Source: Hymenobacter cavernae (GTDB lineage: Bacteria > Bacteroidota > Bacteroidia > Cytophagales > Hymenobacteraceae). Taken from it: a stretch of DNA of 64,000 nt. The notes beneath the pieces are model-generated. The model made no database searches and was not told the DNA's origin. It saw nothing but the letters and a program-made list of their open reading frames with translations. The translations under genes were made by a program, and so were the position numbers. Positions 1-8,550 of this stretch are shown in pieces (position 1 is the stretch's first letter; each line of letters starts with the position of its first letter). The DNA is taken from the NCBI RefSeq assembly GCF_014641455.1, contig NZ_BMHT01000006.1:372001-436000 (forward strand), read 5' to 3'.

Positions 1-1126
1 TCGCCGTGTAATACTCGGTGATAATGCTCATCAGGGTGCCTACAATCAGCCCTACGATGATAGCATAAAAAACATCAAGCGAGGTGAAAGGCACCGCGCC
101 GGGTCGGCTGATGATCAGGTCGCCGGGCGGCAGCAGCCAGCGCACCAGAAAGTAAGAAGAAACCGCCGTGAGCACCACCGACACGTAGTTGCCGAAGTTG
201 AGCGCCCCCTGCACGTTGCCCCCTTCCTTCACGCGCACCATCAGAATACCAATGAGCGAAGAAATGATACCGACGCCGGCAATAACCATCGGCAGCAGAA
301 TGGGCGACAAGCCGTTGAACTTATCACCAGCGGCTACCACTTCGCGACCTAGCACCATGGTAGCCAGAATAGTAGCCACGTAGGACCCAAACAAATCGGC
401 GCCCATGCCCGCTACGTCGCCCACGTTGTCGCCCACGTTGTCGGCGATGGTGGCGGGGTTGCGTGGGTCGTCCTCCGGAATGCCGGCTTCAACTTTACCC
501 ACGAGGTCGGCGCCCACGTCGGCGGCTTTGGTGTAGATGCCGCCACCCACACGCGCAAACAAGGCAATGCTTTCGGCGCCAAGCGAAAAGCCCGTCAGCA
601 CTTCTAACGCGGTTTCCATCTCAACGCCGTTGGCTCCGGCCCCGAGCTTCACCACGAACAGGTTATAAAACACAATGAACAGCGAACCTAGCCCTAGCAC
701 CGCCAGACCGGCCACGCCCATTCCCATCACCGAGCCGCCGGAAAATGACACGTTTAACGCCTGCGCCAGGCTCGTGCGCGCCGCTTGGGCCGTGCGCACG
801 TTGGCTTTGGTGGCAATCTTCATCCCGATGAAACCCGCCAAAGCAGAGAAGACGGCCCCAATCAGGAAAGCAATAACAATGATAGGACTTGACCGTTCGC
901 CCGTACTACCTAGGTATCCCAGAAAAGCGCAGGCAATGAGCGCAAACAAAGACAAAACGCGGTACTCAGCCTTCAAAAAAGCAATAGCGCCATCGGCAAT
1001 GTAGCCGGCAATGGTTTGCATGTGCTGATTACCGGCATCCTGCCGGTTTACCCAGCCCGCTCGAAACCAGGTGTAGAGCAAAGCCAGCACGCCGAGCGCC
1101 GGAGCAACGTAAAGAATACTCATCAT
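1..1126 (-). CDS. hppA: Membrane-bound proton-translocating pyrophosphatase, N-terminal part (cut by window start)
   Basis: Reading the reverse strand from an ATG at 1126 gives an open frame to the window edge, about 375 residues of a family that is usually 650-800 long. It starts with a membrane segment (MMSILYVAPALG). The diagnostic motifs of membrane pyrophosphatases follow: DVGADLVGKVE near residue 200 and DNVGDNVGD near residue 230, the acidic residues that bind Mg-pyrophosphate. Several hydrophobic helices surround them. The enzyme hydrolyses pyrophosphate and pumps H+ or Na+ across the inner membrane. The residue that decides K+ dependence lies in the missing C-terminal half, so the subclass cannot be called. 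No clear Shine-Dalgarno precedes the start. Confidence 0.95.
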   Translation of the reverse strand, partial: MMSILYVAPALGVLALLYTWFRAGWVNRQDAGNQHMQTIAGYIADGAIAFLKAEYRVLSLFALIACAFLGYLGSTGERSSPIIVIAFLIGAVFSALAGFIGMKIATKANVRTAQAARTSLAQALNVSFSGGSVMGMGVAGLAVLGLGSLFIVFYNLFVVKLGAGANGVEMETALEVLTGFSLGAESIALFARVGGGIYTKAADVGADLVGKVEAGIPEDDPRNPATIADNVGDNVGDVAGMGADLFGSYVATILATMVLGREVVAAGDKFNGLSPILLPMVIAGVGIISSLIGILMVRVKEGGNVQGALNFGNYVSVVLTAVSSYFLVRWLLPPGDLIISRPGAVPFTSLDVFYAIIVGLIVGTLMSIITEYYTA

Positions 1127-1329
1127 AAACGCGGAGGATAAGGAGGTGGGAGTTTGGAAAGAGAAAATTAGCTTTATGCTCGTAAAATAGAGCTTTTACC
1201 CACAATCTCAACTTCTTACCTCCTGCTAATTCCTGCGTTCAACCTAGCTTTTGCGGAATCACTGCACGCAAGCGCTTAACGGATCCTAGGTTCCGCAGAA
1301 TTGCTCACAGACGCGCCTCCAAACCTAGG
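1127..1329. other. Intergenic gap with three CCTAGG/CCTAGCT motifs
   Basis: This 200-base gap separates the start of the pyrophosphatase gene from the end of the peptidase gene, both reverse. It holds one CCTAGCT near 1244 and two CCTAGG sites at 1285 and 1324. The latter sits just beyond the peptidase stop codon. No hairpin followed by a T-run and no convincing TAnnTTTG element was seen. Confidence 0.5.
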
Positions 1330-2244
1330 TTACAATTCCCACATCAGCACCTGATAGAGCGCCAGCATGCTTGCTATGTCGCGCTTGTCCACGATTTCGT
1401 CGGGCGAGTGTACGTTATCCTCCGGCGCGCCCACAAAGCACCAGTCCCACGGGTAAGCACTGTGCTGCAATTCTTTGGCGTCGGAGCCGCCGCTGCCTTC
1501 TACTTCCAGCTGGTGCGGGATGCCGGAAGCACGGGCAATGGCACGAATCCGCTCCACGTAAGAACGGCGCGGAATGAGAGAGTCACGCAATGAAATAGCG
1601 ACTCCTTCGCCTGATCGTACGCCCTCCGTCACCCACGTAATGTCCGAAATTAAGGCCTGCCGCACGCCATATTCTTCATAGATATACTTAGCTAGGTACG
1701 CAACCGAGCCGCCGCCGTGCTCTTCCCAGCAGCCAAACGCAATGATGCCGTCGGTGAGCGTTTCGGCCAAACGCAGCGCGTTCCACACTCCCAGGCGATT
1801 ATCGAGGTAGCAAGATTGCACAGTATCAGCCGTTTCACGAAAATCACAGTAGAACGTTAGCTCCGTGCCACGTTCCACCTCACGGGTGAACTCATAGCCT
1901 AGTTCCCCGGTTTGCTTGTCTACGGTAAGGGTGCAGTCAACTGGACCTTGCCCGTCGTGCCCTACCAGGCGGTAGCCGGGCACGGTGCGGGGGCCGCCAA
2001 TGCAAACCAGCTGGCGACCATAGCGCACCGTGAACCCAATGCTGTCAAGGTGGGCAAAAACAGCCGTGCGCGGATTTCCGAATACCAGAATAATACAGTC
2101 CTGAAAACGTTCATCATGCAGTATTTTGGGTTGGACATTCCAAGTTGCCTGCTGCTCACGTATGTATTGCAACAAAAATTCGGTTAGCGGTGCTTCATTA
2201 CCCGAAGGCGCGGCTATCTGACAGAGAGTGCGTAAAAGGTTCAT
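1330..2244 (-). CDS. M42-family (M20/M28 clan) metallo-aminopeptidase-like protein
   Basis: This 304-residue cytosolic protein has the metal-ligand pattern of the M42 glutamyl aminopeptidase family. H65 and D67 lie in AHLDSIGF (canonical AHMDEIG), the bridging aspartate D148 is in LDNR, the catalytic and ligand glutamates E174/E175 are in WEEHGG, D201 is in SDITW, and a final histidine is in VHSPDE near residue 280. All ligands are present, so it is probably active. It likely removes N-terminal residues from peptides; the substrate is unknown. It stands alone, divergent from the TPR gene at 2355. It is a little shorter than typical M42 enzymes (about 340-360). Confidence 0.85.
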   Translation of the reverse strand: MNLLRTLCQIAAPSGNEAPLTEFLLQYIREQQATWNVQPKILHDERFQDCIILVFGNPRTAVFAHLDSIGFTVRYGRQLVCIGGPRTVPGYRLVGHDGQGPVDCTLTVDKQTGELGYEFTREVERGTELTFYCDFRETADTVQSCYLDNRLGVWNALRLAETLTDGIIAFGCWEEHGGGSVAYLAKYIYEEYGVRQALISDITWVTEGVRSGEGVAISLRDSLIPRRSYVERIRAIARASGIPHQLEVEGSGGSDAKELQHSAYPWDWCFVGAPEDNVHSPDEIVDKRDIASMLALYQVLMWEL

Positions 2245-2354
2245 CGTCGTTCATCTACTCGTTCAATACTAGGATAAAAGCCATACTTTAGCTTTCCCGT
2301 TAGGCGGCTTACGCGCAGCTAAGGTTGCTAGTTTGACTGCAATTAGACGCTTCC

Positions 2355-3599
2355 ATGCTCCAAAAGATCCGATTTATCCTGCTGCTGACGTTGTTGTCGC
2401 TGCCCGCGTGGGCGCAGCAGATTGATACCACCAAAAACCCACCGATCCGCAATATCGAGGTGGAAAACGTGGATGTGATGCCGGCTGCCATCAACACGAA
2501 AGGCTGGCTGTTGCTGGATAAAGATATTCAGACGGAGCTGGACGGTGCGGTGCAAAACCTCTACAACTTTAAGTTCGACAAAGCCGAAAAGCAGTTTCGC
2601 TCCTTGCGCCGCCGCTATCCGCACCACCCCATGCCGTACTTCCTCCTAGGTCTGAGCACCTGGTGGAAGATTGTGCCGAGCAACGTCCAGACGAAGCAGT
2701 ACGACAACATCTTTTTTGCCTACATGGACACGGCCATCGTGAACGGCGAGAAGCTCTACGAAGCCGACAACAAGAACTACGAAGCCTGCTTTTTCCTGGC
2801 CGCCGCCTACGGTTTTGATGCTCGCCTGCACGCCGAGCGCAAAGATTGGCGCAAAGCAACCGTGAGCAGCAAAAACTCTCTGGAATATTTAGATAAGAGC
2901 CGCGAGGCCAATGGGTTAAGCCCGGAGTTCCTATTTGGGCAGGCGCTCTTTAACTACTACGCCGTCTGGATTCCCGAGAACTACCCACTGCTCAAGCCGG
3001 TGCTGCTGTTCTTTCCCAAAGGCAATAAGCAGCTAGGTATTCAGCAGCTGCGCAACGTAGCCGATAATGGGTTTTACGTGGGCCTGGAGGCCAAAACGTT
3101 CCTGATGCGCATTCTCAACAACGAGGAAAACAACCCGGCGTTGGCCATGCCCATCTCGCGCTACCTGGCCACCAACTACCCCGATAACGCTTATTTCCAG
3201 CGTTTCTACGACTTGCTTTGCTTTAATAATGGCGAGTTCCGCGAGTGTGAGCGGGTCAGCCACGAAATCCTGGACAAGCTCAACCGCGGACTGCCCGGCT
3301 ACGAAGGCATCAGCGGCCGCTACGCAACCTATTTCTTAGGTTGGCTGATGCAGAACAAGTACAAGGATATTCCGAAAGCCAAAGACTACTATCAGCGCTG
3401 CATTGTTTTTGCCGAGAGCACCAACGACACGGCGGGAGGCTTCTATCTCTACTCCAACCTGAACCTAGCTCGCCTGGCCGAACGGGAAAAAGACAAGGCG
3501 GCAGCTCGCCGTTATTACGAAGCAGTCATCGAACACGCCGACCACAAACTAGAGCAATACAAAGAGGCGAAGGCCTACCTGAAGAAGAATAAAAAGTAA
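2355..3599 (+). CDS. Secreted or periplasmic tetratricopeptide-repeat protein
   Basis: This 414-residue protein starts with a clear signal peptide (LLLTLLSLPAWAQ, cleavage near residue 21), so it acts outside the cytoplasm. The rest is helical with several TPR-like units, for example FDKAEKQFRSLRRRYP near residues 72-87, IPKAKDYYQRCI near 342 and KAAARRYYEAVIEHA near 382. No catalytic domain is visible. TPR arrays of this kind serve as protein-protein scaffolds in the envelope. It is 21 bases upstream of the membrane-protein gene at 3621 on the same strand and may be co-transcribed. The specific role is not recognisable. Confidence 0.85.
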   Translation: MLQKIRFILLLTLLSLPAWAQQIDTTKNPPIRNIEVENVDVMPAAINTKGWLLLDKDIQTELDGAVQNLYNFKFDKAEKQFRSLRRRYPHHPMPYFLLGLSTWWKIVPSNVQTKQYDNIFFAYMDTAIVNGEKLYEADNKNYEACFFLAAAYGFDARLHAERKDWRKATVSSKNSLEYLDKSREANGLSPEFLFGQALFNYYAVWIPENYPLLKPVLLFFPKGNKQLGIQQLRNVADNGFYVGLEAKTFLMRILNNEENNPALAMPISRYLATNYPDNAYFQRFYDLLCFNNGEFRECERVSHEILDKLNRGLPGYEGISGRYATYFLGWLMQNKYKDIPKAKDYYQRCIVFAESTNDTAGGFYLYSNLNLARLAEREKDKAAARRYYEAVIEHADHKLEQYKEAKAYLKKNKK

Positions 3600-3620
3600 G
3601 CGGTTGCTACGTGCTGTTGT

Positions 3621-4979
3621 ATGGAATTAAAAGACCTTCTTCTTACGCCGCTATATCTGTTGCTTTTCTACGGCATTGCTTTCGCGGTGCGGAGTAAGGT
3701 GACCAATAAATTCACTAAGAAATATTTTATTCCGGCGCTTACCGTAAAATTCGTCGGTGCTATTGGGCTAGGTTTAATTTATCAATTCTACTATGGCGGC
3801 GGCGACACTTTTAATTACTTCAACCACACGAAAGTAATTTATCAAGCATTCGGCGATTCCGCGTCTGCTGGATTAAAACTTATTTTTGGCAACCACGAGA
3901 CGTTTGATCCGGAGATTACCCGATATATCCCTCAATTATATTGGTACAATGCTCCTACTGAATACTTTGTTGTTCGTATTGCCTCTTTTTGCGCTATCCT
4001 AGCGTTCGACACCTATACAGTTATTGCGCTTTTCTTTGCTTTTATAAGCTTTTCCGGCATGTGGGCGATGTACATCACTTTCGTCCGGATTTTTCCGCTT
4101 GCTTATAAAAAGCTAGCTATTGCCGTCTTTTTTCTGCCGTCCGTATTTTTTTGGGGTTCCGGCGTAATGAAAGATTCTATCTGTATTGGAGCGCTAGGCT
4201 GGGTGTTTTATGGTTTTTACCACGCCACTATCGACAGAAAAAATATAATTACAGCTAGCTTTTTGGGGTTTATTGGCGCTTATGTATTGATAGCGGTTAA
4301 AGTATATATTCTGCTTTCCTTCCTGCCACCCGCTTTGCTATGGATATTTAATGAAAATAGCAGCCGGATTCGTTCGGCCGGTTTGCGCATGTTAGTCAAG
4401 CCGGTATTTATCGTATTTGGCCTGATAGCAGCATACTTTGGTGCAACCCATTTGACCGCCGGCGACGACAAATACGACGTAGATAAAATAGGAGAGCGAA
4501 CCAAGATCAACAGCGCGTACCTGACCTCGCAGGTAGCGAATGGCTCGGCTTATAACATTGGCAGCTTTGATGGCTCACTTGGCTCGATGGTGAAAGTAGC
4601 ACCGCAAGCTGTTATCGTCAGCCTTTTTCGTCCCTTCATCTGGGAAGTGCGCAACCCGGTTATGCTGCTCTCCGCACTGGAAGCTATTCTATTTATTTAT
4701 CTGACTTTTAGTTTGTTCTATCGAACGGGGGTCGTGAAAAGCTTTCAGCTTATTGCCTCGCAGCCTATTCTCACCTTCTGTTTTATATTTTCTATTGTGC
4801 TGGCTATTGGGGTCGGCACAAACAGTGGCAACTTCGGCACCTTGGTCCGCTACAAGATTCCGCTGATGCCTTTCTACCTAGGTGCCTTGTACATCATGCA
4901 GTACAAAGCCGCTCAGCTACGAGCTAAGCCTCAGGTGAAAAGCGTCCGGAAGTTCCGCCAGTTGGCCGTTACAGAATAG
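3621..4979 (+). CDS. Polytopic inner-membrane protein, possible polysaccharide polymerase-like protein
   Basis: The 452-residue product is hydrophobic almost throughout, with about 9-11 predicted helices (for example residues 5-22, 44-58, 115-160, 165-200, 208-240, 255-275, 345-370 and 385-425) separated by short loops. One longer hydrophilic loop lies around residues 275-325. The C-terminal stretch GTLVRYKIPLMPFYLG recalls the arginine-rich loop and following helix of PMT/ArnT-like and Wzy-like proteins, but no family could be assigned with certainty. Its 3' end overlaps the 3' end of the convergent glycosyltransferase gene by 49 bases. Position beside the polysaccharide locus suggests a role in glycan assembly; this is inference. 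Confidence 0.75.
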   Translation: MELKDLLLTPLYLLLFYGIAFAVRSKVTNKFTKKYFIPALTVKFVGAIGLGLIYQFYYGGGDTFNYFNHTKVIYQAFGDSASAGLKLIFGNHETFDPEITRYIPQLYWYNAPTEYFVVRIASFCAILAFDTYTVIALFFAFISFSGMWAMYITFVRIFPLAYKKLAIAVFFLPSVFFWGSGVMKDSICIGALGWVFYGFYHATIDRKNIITASFLGFIGAYVLIAVKVYILLSFLPPALLWIFNENSSRIRSAGLRMLVKPVFIVFGLIAAYFGATHLTAGDDKYDVDKIGERTKINSAYLTSQVANGSAYNIGSFDGSLGSMVKVAPQAVIVSLFRPFIWEVRNPVMLLSALEAILFIYLTFSLFYRTGVVKSFQLIASQPILTFCFIFSIVLAIGVGTNSGNFGTLVRYKIPLMPFYLGALYIMQYKAAQLRAKPQVKSVRKFRQLAVTE

Positions 4980-5998
4980 CGTTGCTCCACCGTTTGCCGG
5001 GCTGCCTTGCCTAACCGCACACGCAGGGAAGCATCCTTGAGCAGCATTTCCAGGCTAGCTTCCCAATCGGCAGCGGTAGCGCACACGAAGCCATTCTGGC
5101 CGTCTTGCACCACTTCCGTGTTCATGCCTACCGGCGACACCAGCGGCGGCACTCCCAAAGCCATGTATTGCAGGGCTTTAAAGGCGCACTTTCCCTTGGC
5201 CCAGGCGTCATCCTCCAACGGCATCAGCCCAATATGAAAGCGTAGCAGGTCCTCAATTTCGGTGTCCTTGCGCCAGGGCCGGTACACCAACGACTTCAAG
5301 GGCAGGTTGGGCGGCTGATTGGAAATGACCTGAAACTCAAAGTCGTAATGCTGCTCCAGCTTCGCCAGCACCGGCACCACCTGCTCCAGGTATTTGAGCG
5401 TGGAGTGCGTACCTGTCCAGCCAATTACCATGCGTTCAGCGGGTTGTTGATCACGCACACGGTTATGCAAATGCACGGTGTCGATTGTCGTCGGGTTGAC
5501 GATGGCATTGGCGTTGTACTGCCTGGCATAATCGCGCAGGTACGCATTGCCGCAGCTTACCTTGTAGGCCCAGCGGCAAATGCTGGCTACTTTGTGGTGC
5601 CACTTCAGGCCGGCCACGATTTTGTTTGCCTCCGACGTATTCGGAATCCAGATGGCATCGTCGAAATCATAGATAATCTTCTTTCCCAGCACCTTCGCCA
5701 TGACCCACTCGAATAGAGGTGGCCCAATGGGGGATGCTTCCCGGTGCAGGAAAACGAAATCGTATTTCGACACTGAAAACAGTAAGCCGATCCGCCGCAG
5801 AAAACCACCTACAATTCCTAGCGCTTTGGCGAGGGTATGGCCGGGCTTGTAAAGAATAGCCCACGTACTGTCAGAAACGAAGGGCGCCACTTTATACGAG
5901 TGTCCTTCGGCTGCCAGTAAATCAAGATACTGCTCGAACCGAAAGCGCTGCGAGGGCGCCTTGCCATGCGGGTAAGGCACCACAAAAAGAATCTGCAT
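4931..5998 (-). CDS. GT4-type (GT-B fold) glycosyltransferase
   Basis: This 355-residue protein starts MQILFVVPYPHGKAPSQRF, the N-terminal Rossmann strand and glycine-rich loop of GT-B enzymes. The acceptor-domain helix follows (SKYDFVFLHREASPIGPPLFEWV). The C-terminal half has VIGWTGTHSTLKYL, where a nucleotide-sugar domain begins, then a donor-binding region with GLMPLEDDAWAKGKCAFKALQYMALGVPPLVSPVG. In that region a conserved E is replaced by the K/C context typical of distant GT4 members. It probably transfers a sugar in assembly of the polysaccharide encoded downstream. It is convergent with the membrane-protein gene and separated from the rest of the cluster by the forward wecE-like gene. 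Confidence 0.85.
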   Translation of the reverse strand: MQILFVVPYPHGKAPSQRFRFEQYLDLLAAEGHSYKVAPFVSDSTWAILYKPGHTLAKALGIVGGFLRRIGLLFSVSKYDFVFLHREASPIGPPLFEWVMAKVLGKKIIYDFDDAIWIPNTSEANKIVAGLKWHHKVASICRWAYKVSCGNAYLRDYARQYNANAIVNPTTIDTVHLHNRVRDQQPAERMVIGWTGTHSTLKYLEQVVPVLAKLEQHYDFEFQVISNQPPNLPLKSLVYRPWRKDTEIEDLLRFHIGLMPLEDDAWAKGKCAFKALQYMALGVPPLVSPVGMNTEVVQDGQNGFVCATAADWEASLEMLLKDASLRVRLGKAARQTVEQRYSVTANWRNFRTLFT

Positions 5999-6097
5999 AA
6001 GAAATAGCTAGGCCCTGATGACCGGCCGGTAGTAAGGCTAAAACGCCACAAAGGTACGGCAATGTCAGGCATCACAACTCGCTATACCTAGGGTAAG

Positions 6098-6105
6098 TAT
6101 CTTTG
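6098..6105 (+). promoter_or_regulatory. Possible Bacteroidota -7 element (TATCTTTG)
   Basis: TATCTTTG matches TAnnTTTG and reads toward the wecE-like gene 80 bases downstream. No TTG at the expected -33 spacing was found, so only half of the promoter is supported. Confidence 0.4.
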
Positions 6106-6185
6106 AGAGGCCTTACCAAAACACAGCATCAGCCATTCTAAGGCTAGCTTGTCTGCGGGCAAAAGCTAGGTTCAACGGCTTATTT

Positions 6186-7322
6186 ATGCATTCGATTCCA
6201 TTCAATAAGCCTTATCTCTCAGGTAAAGAGCTTACGTATATTCAGGAGGCTGTTACGAATGGCAAGCTTTCCGGCAACGGTGAGTTCACGCGGCGCTGTC
6301 ATGCTTTTTTTGAGCAGCAGTATGGCATTCGTAAGGCACTACTGACTACCAGCGGCACAGCGGCGCTCGAAATGGCCGCGCTGCTGCTGAACTTGCAGCC
6401 TGGTGATGAAGTGATTGTGCCGTCGTTCACGTTCACCTCTACGGCCAACGCGTTTGTGTTGCGTGGCGCCCGCATCGTGTTTGCCGATAGTTCGCCTGAT
6501 CATCCGAACCTGGATGTGCGGCAGCTTGCGTCCTTAATTACGCCGCGCACCCGCGCCATTGTGCCGGTGCATTACGCAGGTGTGGCTTGCGACATGAACC
6601 CGATACTGGAGCTGGCAGAAAAGCACAACCTAGCCGTAGTGGAAGACGCCGCGCAGGCCGTTGACAGCTTTTACGGCACCAAGCCGCTCGGCACCCTAGG
6701 TCACTTAGCGGCTTTTTCTTTTCACGAAACCAAGAATATCATTGCCGGCGAAGGAGGAATGCTCGCTATTAACGATGAGCGCTACGTTGCCCGCGCCGAA
6801 ATCTTGTGGGAAAAAGGCACCAACCGCGCCGCCTTTTTTCGAGGCGAAGCAGCCAAGTACCAGTGGATGGACATTGGGTCTTCCTTTCTACCGTCGGAGC
6901 TGAACGCGGCCTACCTGTGGGCCCAGCTGGAACAGCTAACGGCGATTATGCGGCAGCGGCAGCGGCAATGGAGTTACTACTACGAAGCCTTGGCGCCTTT
7001 GGCAGCGGCAGGCTTCTTTCGCCTGCCGGTTGTCCCGGCTTACGCGCAGCACAACTGGCACATCTTCTACCTGCTCTGCCGCAGCCCCGCCGAGCGCACT
7101 GCGCTTATTCACCACTTAGCGGCCCACCAGATCCTGGCCGTGTTTCACTACCAGCCGCTCCACGCCAGCCCGTTCTACCACCCCCACCATGATGGCAGGG
7201 CTCTCCCCCACGCAGCGCGCTACGCTCAGCACTTGGTGCGCCTGCCGTTGTTCTTTGAGCTTTCAGCCGACGACCAGCACCGAATCATCCGGGCAATTCA
7301 GCTATTTTATCAGGCAACCTAG
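6186..7322 (+). CDS. wecE: dTDP-4-amino-4,6-dideoxygalactose transaminase-like (WecE/RffA family)
   Basis: This 378-residue PLP aminotransferase of the DegT/DnrJ/EryC1/StrS group starts IPFNKPYLSGKEL and has TTSGTAALEMAALLL, the pattern of WecE/RffA. The cofactor residues are visible: D154 in VVEDAAQAVD and the Schiff-base lysine K183 in FHETKNIIAGEGG. The family converts dTDP-4-keto-6-deoxyglucose to dTDP-4-amino-4,6-dideoxygalactose with glutamate as amino donor. A WecD-like acetyltransferase lies at 33620. The gene is the only forward gene inside the reverse-strand locus. Its TAG stop lies inside a 20-base perfect palindrome. Confidence 0.88.
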   Translation: MHSIPFNKPYLSGKELTYIQEAVTNGKLSGNGEFTRRCHAFFEQQYGIRKALLTTSGTAALEMAALLLNLQPGDEVIVPSFTFTSTANAFVLRGARIVFADSSPDHPNLDVRQLASLITPRTRAIVPVHYAGVACDMNPILELAEKHNLAVVEDAAQAVDSFYGTKPLGTLGHLAAFSFHETKNIIAGEGGMLAINDERYVARAEILWEKGTNRAAFFRGEAAKYQWMDIGSSFLPSELNAAYLWAQLEQLTAIMRQRQRQWSYYYEALAPLAAAGFFRLPVVPAYAQHNWHIFYLLCRSPAERTALIHHLAAHQILAVFHYQPLHASPFYHPHHDGRALPHAARYAQHLVRLPLFFELSADDQHRIIRAIQLFYQAT

Positions 7323-7330
7323 GTTGCCTG
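7311..7330. terminator. Perfect 20-base palindrome, possible bidirectional terminator
   Basis: CAGGCAACCTAGGTTGCCTG is identical to its reverse complement and is centred on CCTAGG. It spans the stop codon of the wecE-like gene and lies 10 bases from the stop of the convergent GT61 gene. It could form a cruciform or a hairpin in either transcript. There is only a weak T-run after it, so termination is not certain. Confidence 0.5.
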
Positions 7331-7339
7331 TTTGTGCAT

Positions 7340-8470
7340 TTAACGCACGGGCGCACTTGCGAGCATATGCTGTAAAAGCGCCTTCAATACTGGTATATCT
7401 ACTGTTAAGTCAGAGTTGTTATCGTAGGTTTTCTCCACTCTGGGCTTTCCGGCAATAACATAGTAAGGCAATTCTAAATAGGACGCTAGTCGGAAGTAAA
7501 CGGAGTTGACCATCTCTTCATTTACAATTTCCACAAGCTTCGTATTGGGTTGCATGAATAAGGCATTAGCTAGGTTTGCCCCGTGCGCACCGATCAGCAC
7601 CTGCGTTTCATTCATCAACTGTACCTGTTCTTCGAAGGACATATTCTCAAAGTAAACCTCTTCGAAGCCAAAGGCTTTTATAGCCGCCACAAACGCTTCC
7701 TCATTAACCAACCTTCTGGTTTTCTGCCGCGAGCGAGACACATAAATGCGCCGGAAGGGCGTAACGGCAGGCACTTTCAGGCCTTGCAGAATGCGCGTCC
7801 GCAGCTCCTGTAGCAGTTCTGGGTCATGATGCCGCAGGTCGAATGCTTTGTGCTCGGCGGCAGGCTCCGCCAGCAGTACAGTACCAGCCTTTAGCATCTC
7901 ATTCTGCCTGATTGGCAGCAGCTTGGTGTAGCCGAGCAAAGCCGTAGTCGTAGCAACGTATTCCGGAATTGGGGCTGGCACGAGTAACGTACACTCAGGC
8001 GCTTTCCGGCTTAGCAGCAGAATTCGGGGACAGGCCTCAATGAGCCAATGGTAATAATTACCCGTCGAGTTATGATCATGCACTACGGCCACTGTTACGT
8101 CAGCGGGCACTGGTGCGGGCTTACCCAGCCATTGCTTCAGCAAAAAGCTATCGGAATACTCTTTCTTCAGCGCCGGATAGCACAAGCTTTTGATAGCCAG
8201 GCTTAAGTTTTTGAAAATCGCCCCCTGATACGAGACATTCACGTCTTTATAAACATACAAGTGCCGGACCGGCAACGACGGCTTGCTGTCAACTAGCGCC
8301 TGATAGACTTTTGTTACTTCGCCCGGCAGTTGCTCGTTATTGCGCGGCAGCTGATACACGAATTCCTTCTGGGCGGGTAAGATGTCAATAACTTCAGCAG
8401 CGGCGAGATTCGGCAGTAATGCGTTTATCCTGCCAACGGCAAGATCTACAGCCTTCTTTACTAAGGACAT
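7340..8470 (-). CDS. GT61-family (DUF563) glycosyltransferase
   Basis: This 376-residue protein carries the DUF563/GT61 signature. An N-terminal half leads to HDHNSTGNYYHWLIEACPRI near residues 128-147. The C-terminal motifs are RIYVSRSRQKTRRLVNEEAF and QVQLMNETQVLIGAHGANLAN, with TKLVEI following. GT61 members add xylose, arabinose or GlcNAc in eukaryotes; bacterial members lie in polysaccharide loci. It shares the C-terminal motifs with the GT61 gene at 10986, so the two are distant paralogues. With UDP-xylose synthesis encoded in the same locus, a xylosyltransferase role is possible but unproven. Confidence 0.85.
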   Translation of the reverse strand: MSLVKKAVDLAVGRINALLPNLAAAEVIDILPAQKEFVYQLPRNNEQLPGEVTKVYQALVDSKPSLPVRHLYVYKDVNVSYQGAIFKNLSLAIKSLCYPALKKEYSDSFLLKQWLGKPAPVPADVTVAVVHDHNSTGNYYHWLIEACPRILLLSRKAPECTLLVPAPIPEYVATTTALLGYTKLLPIRQNEMLKAGTVLLAEPAAEHKAFDLRHHDPELLQELRTRILQGLKVPAVTPFRRIYVSRSRQKTRRLVNEEAFVAAIKAFGFEEVYFENMSFEEQVQLMNETQVLIGAHGANLANALFMQPNTKLVEIVNEEMVNSVYFRLASYLELPYYVIAGKPRVEKTYDNNSDLTVDIPVLKALLQHMLASAPVR

Positions 8471-8550
8471 TAACGTTGCTTTGTACTAATTACTCTATAG
8501 AGGAAACAATTTGGTTAAACAGTGCAGCGCTTTTCGTGCCATAATACCAC

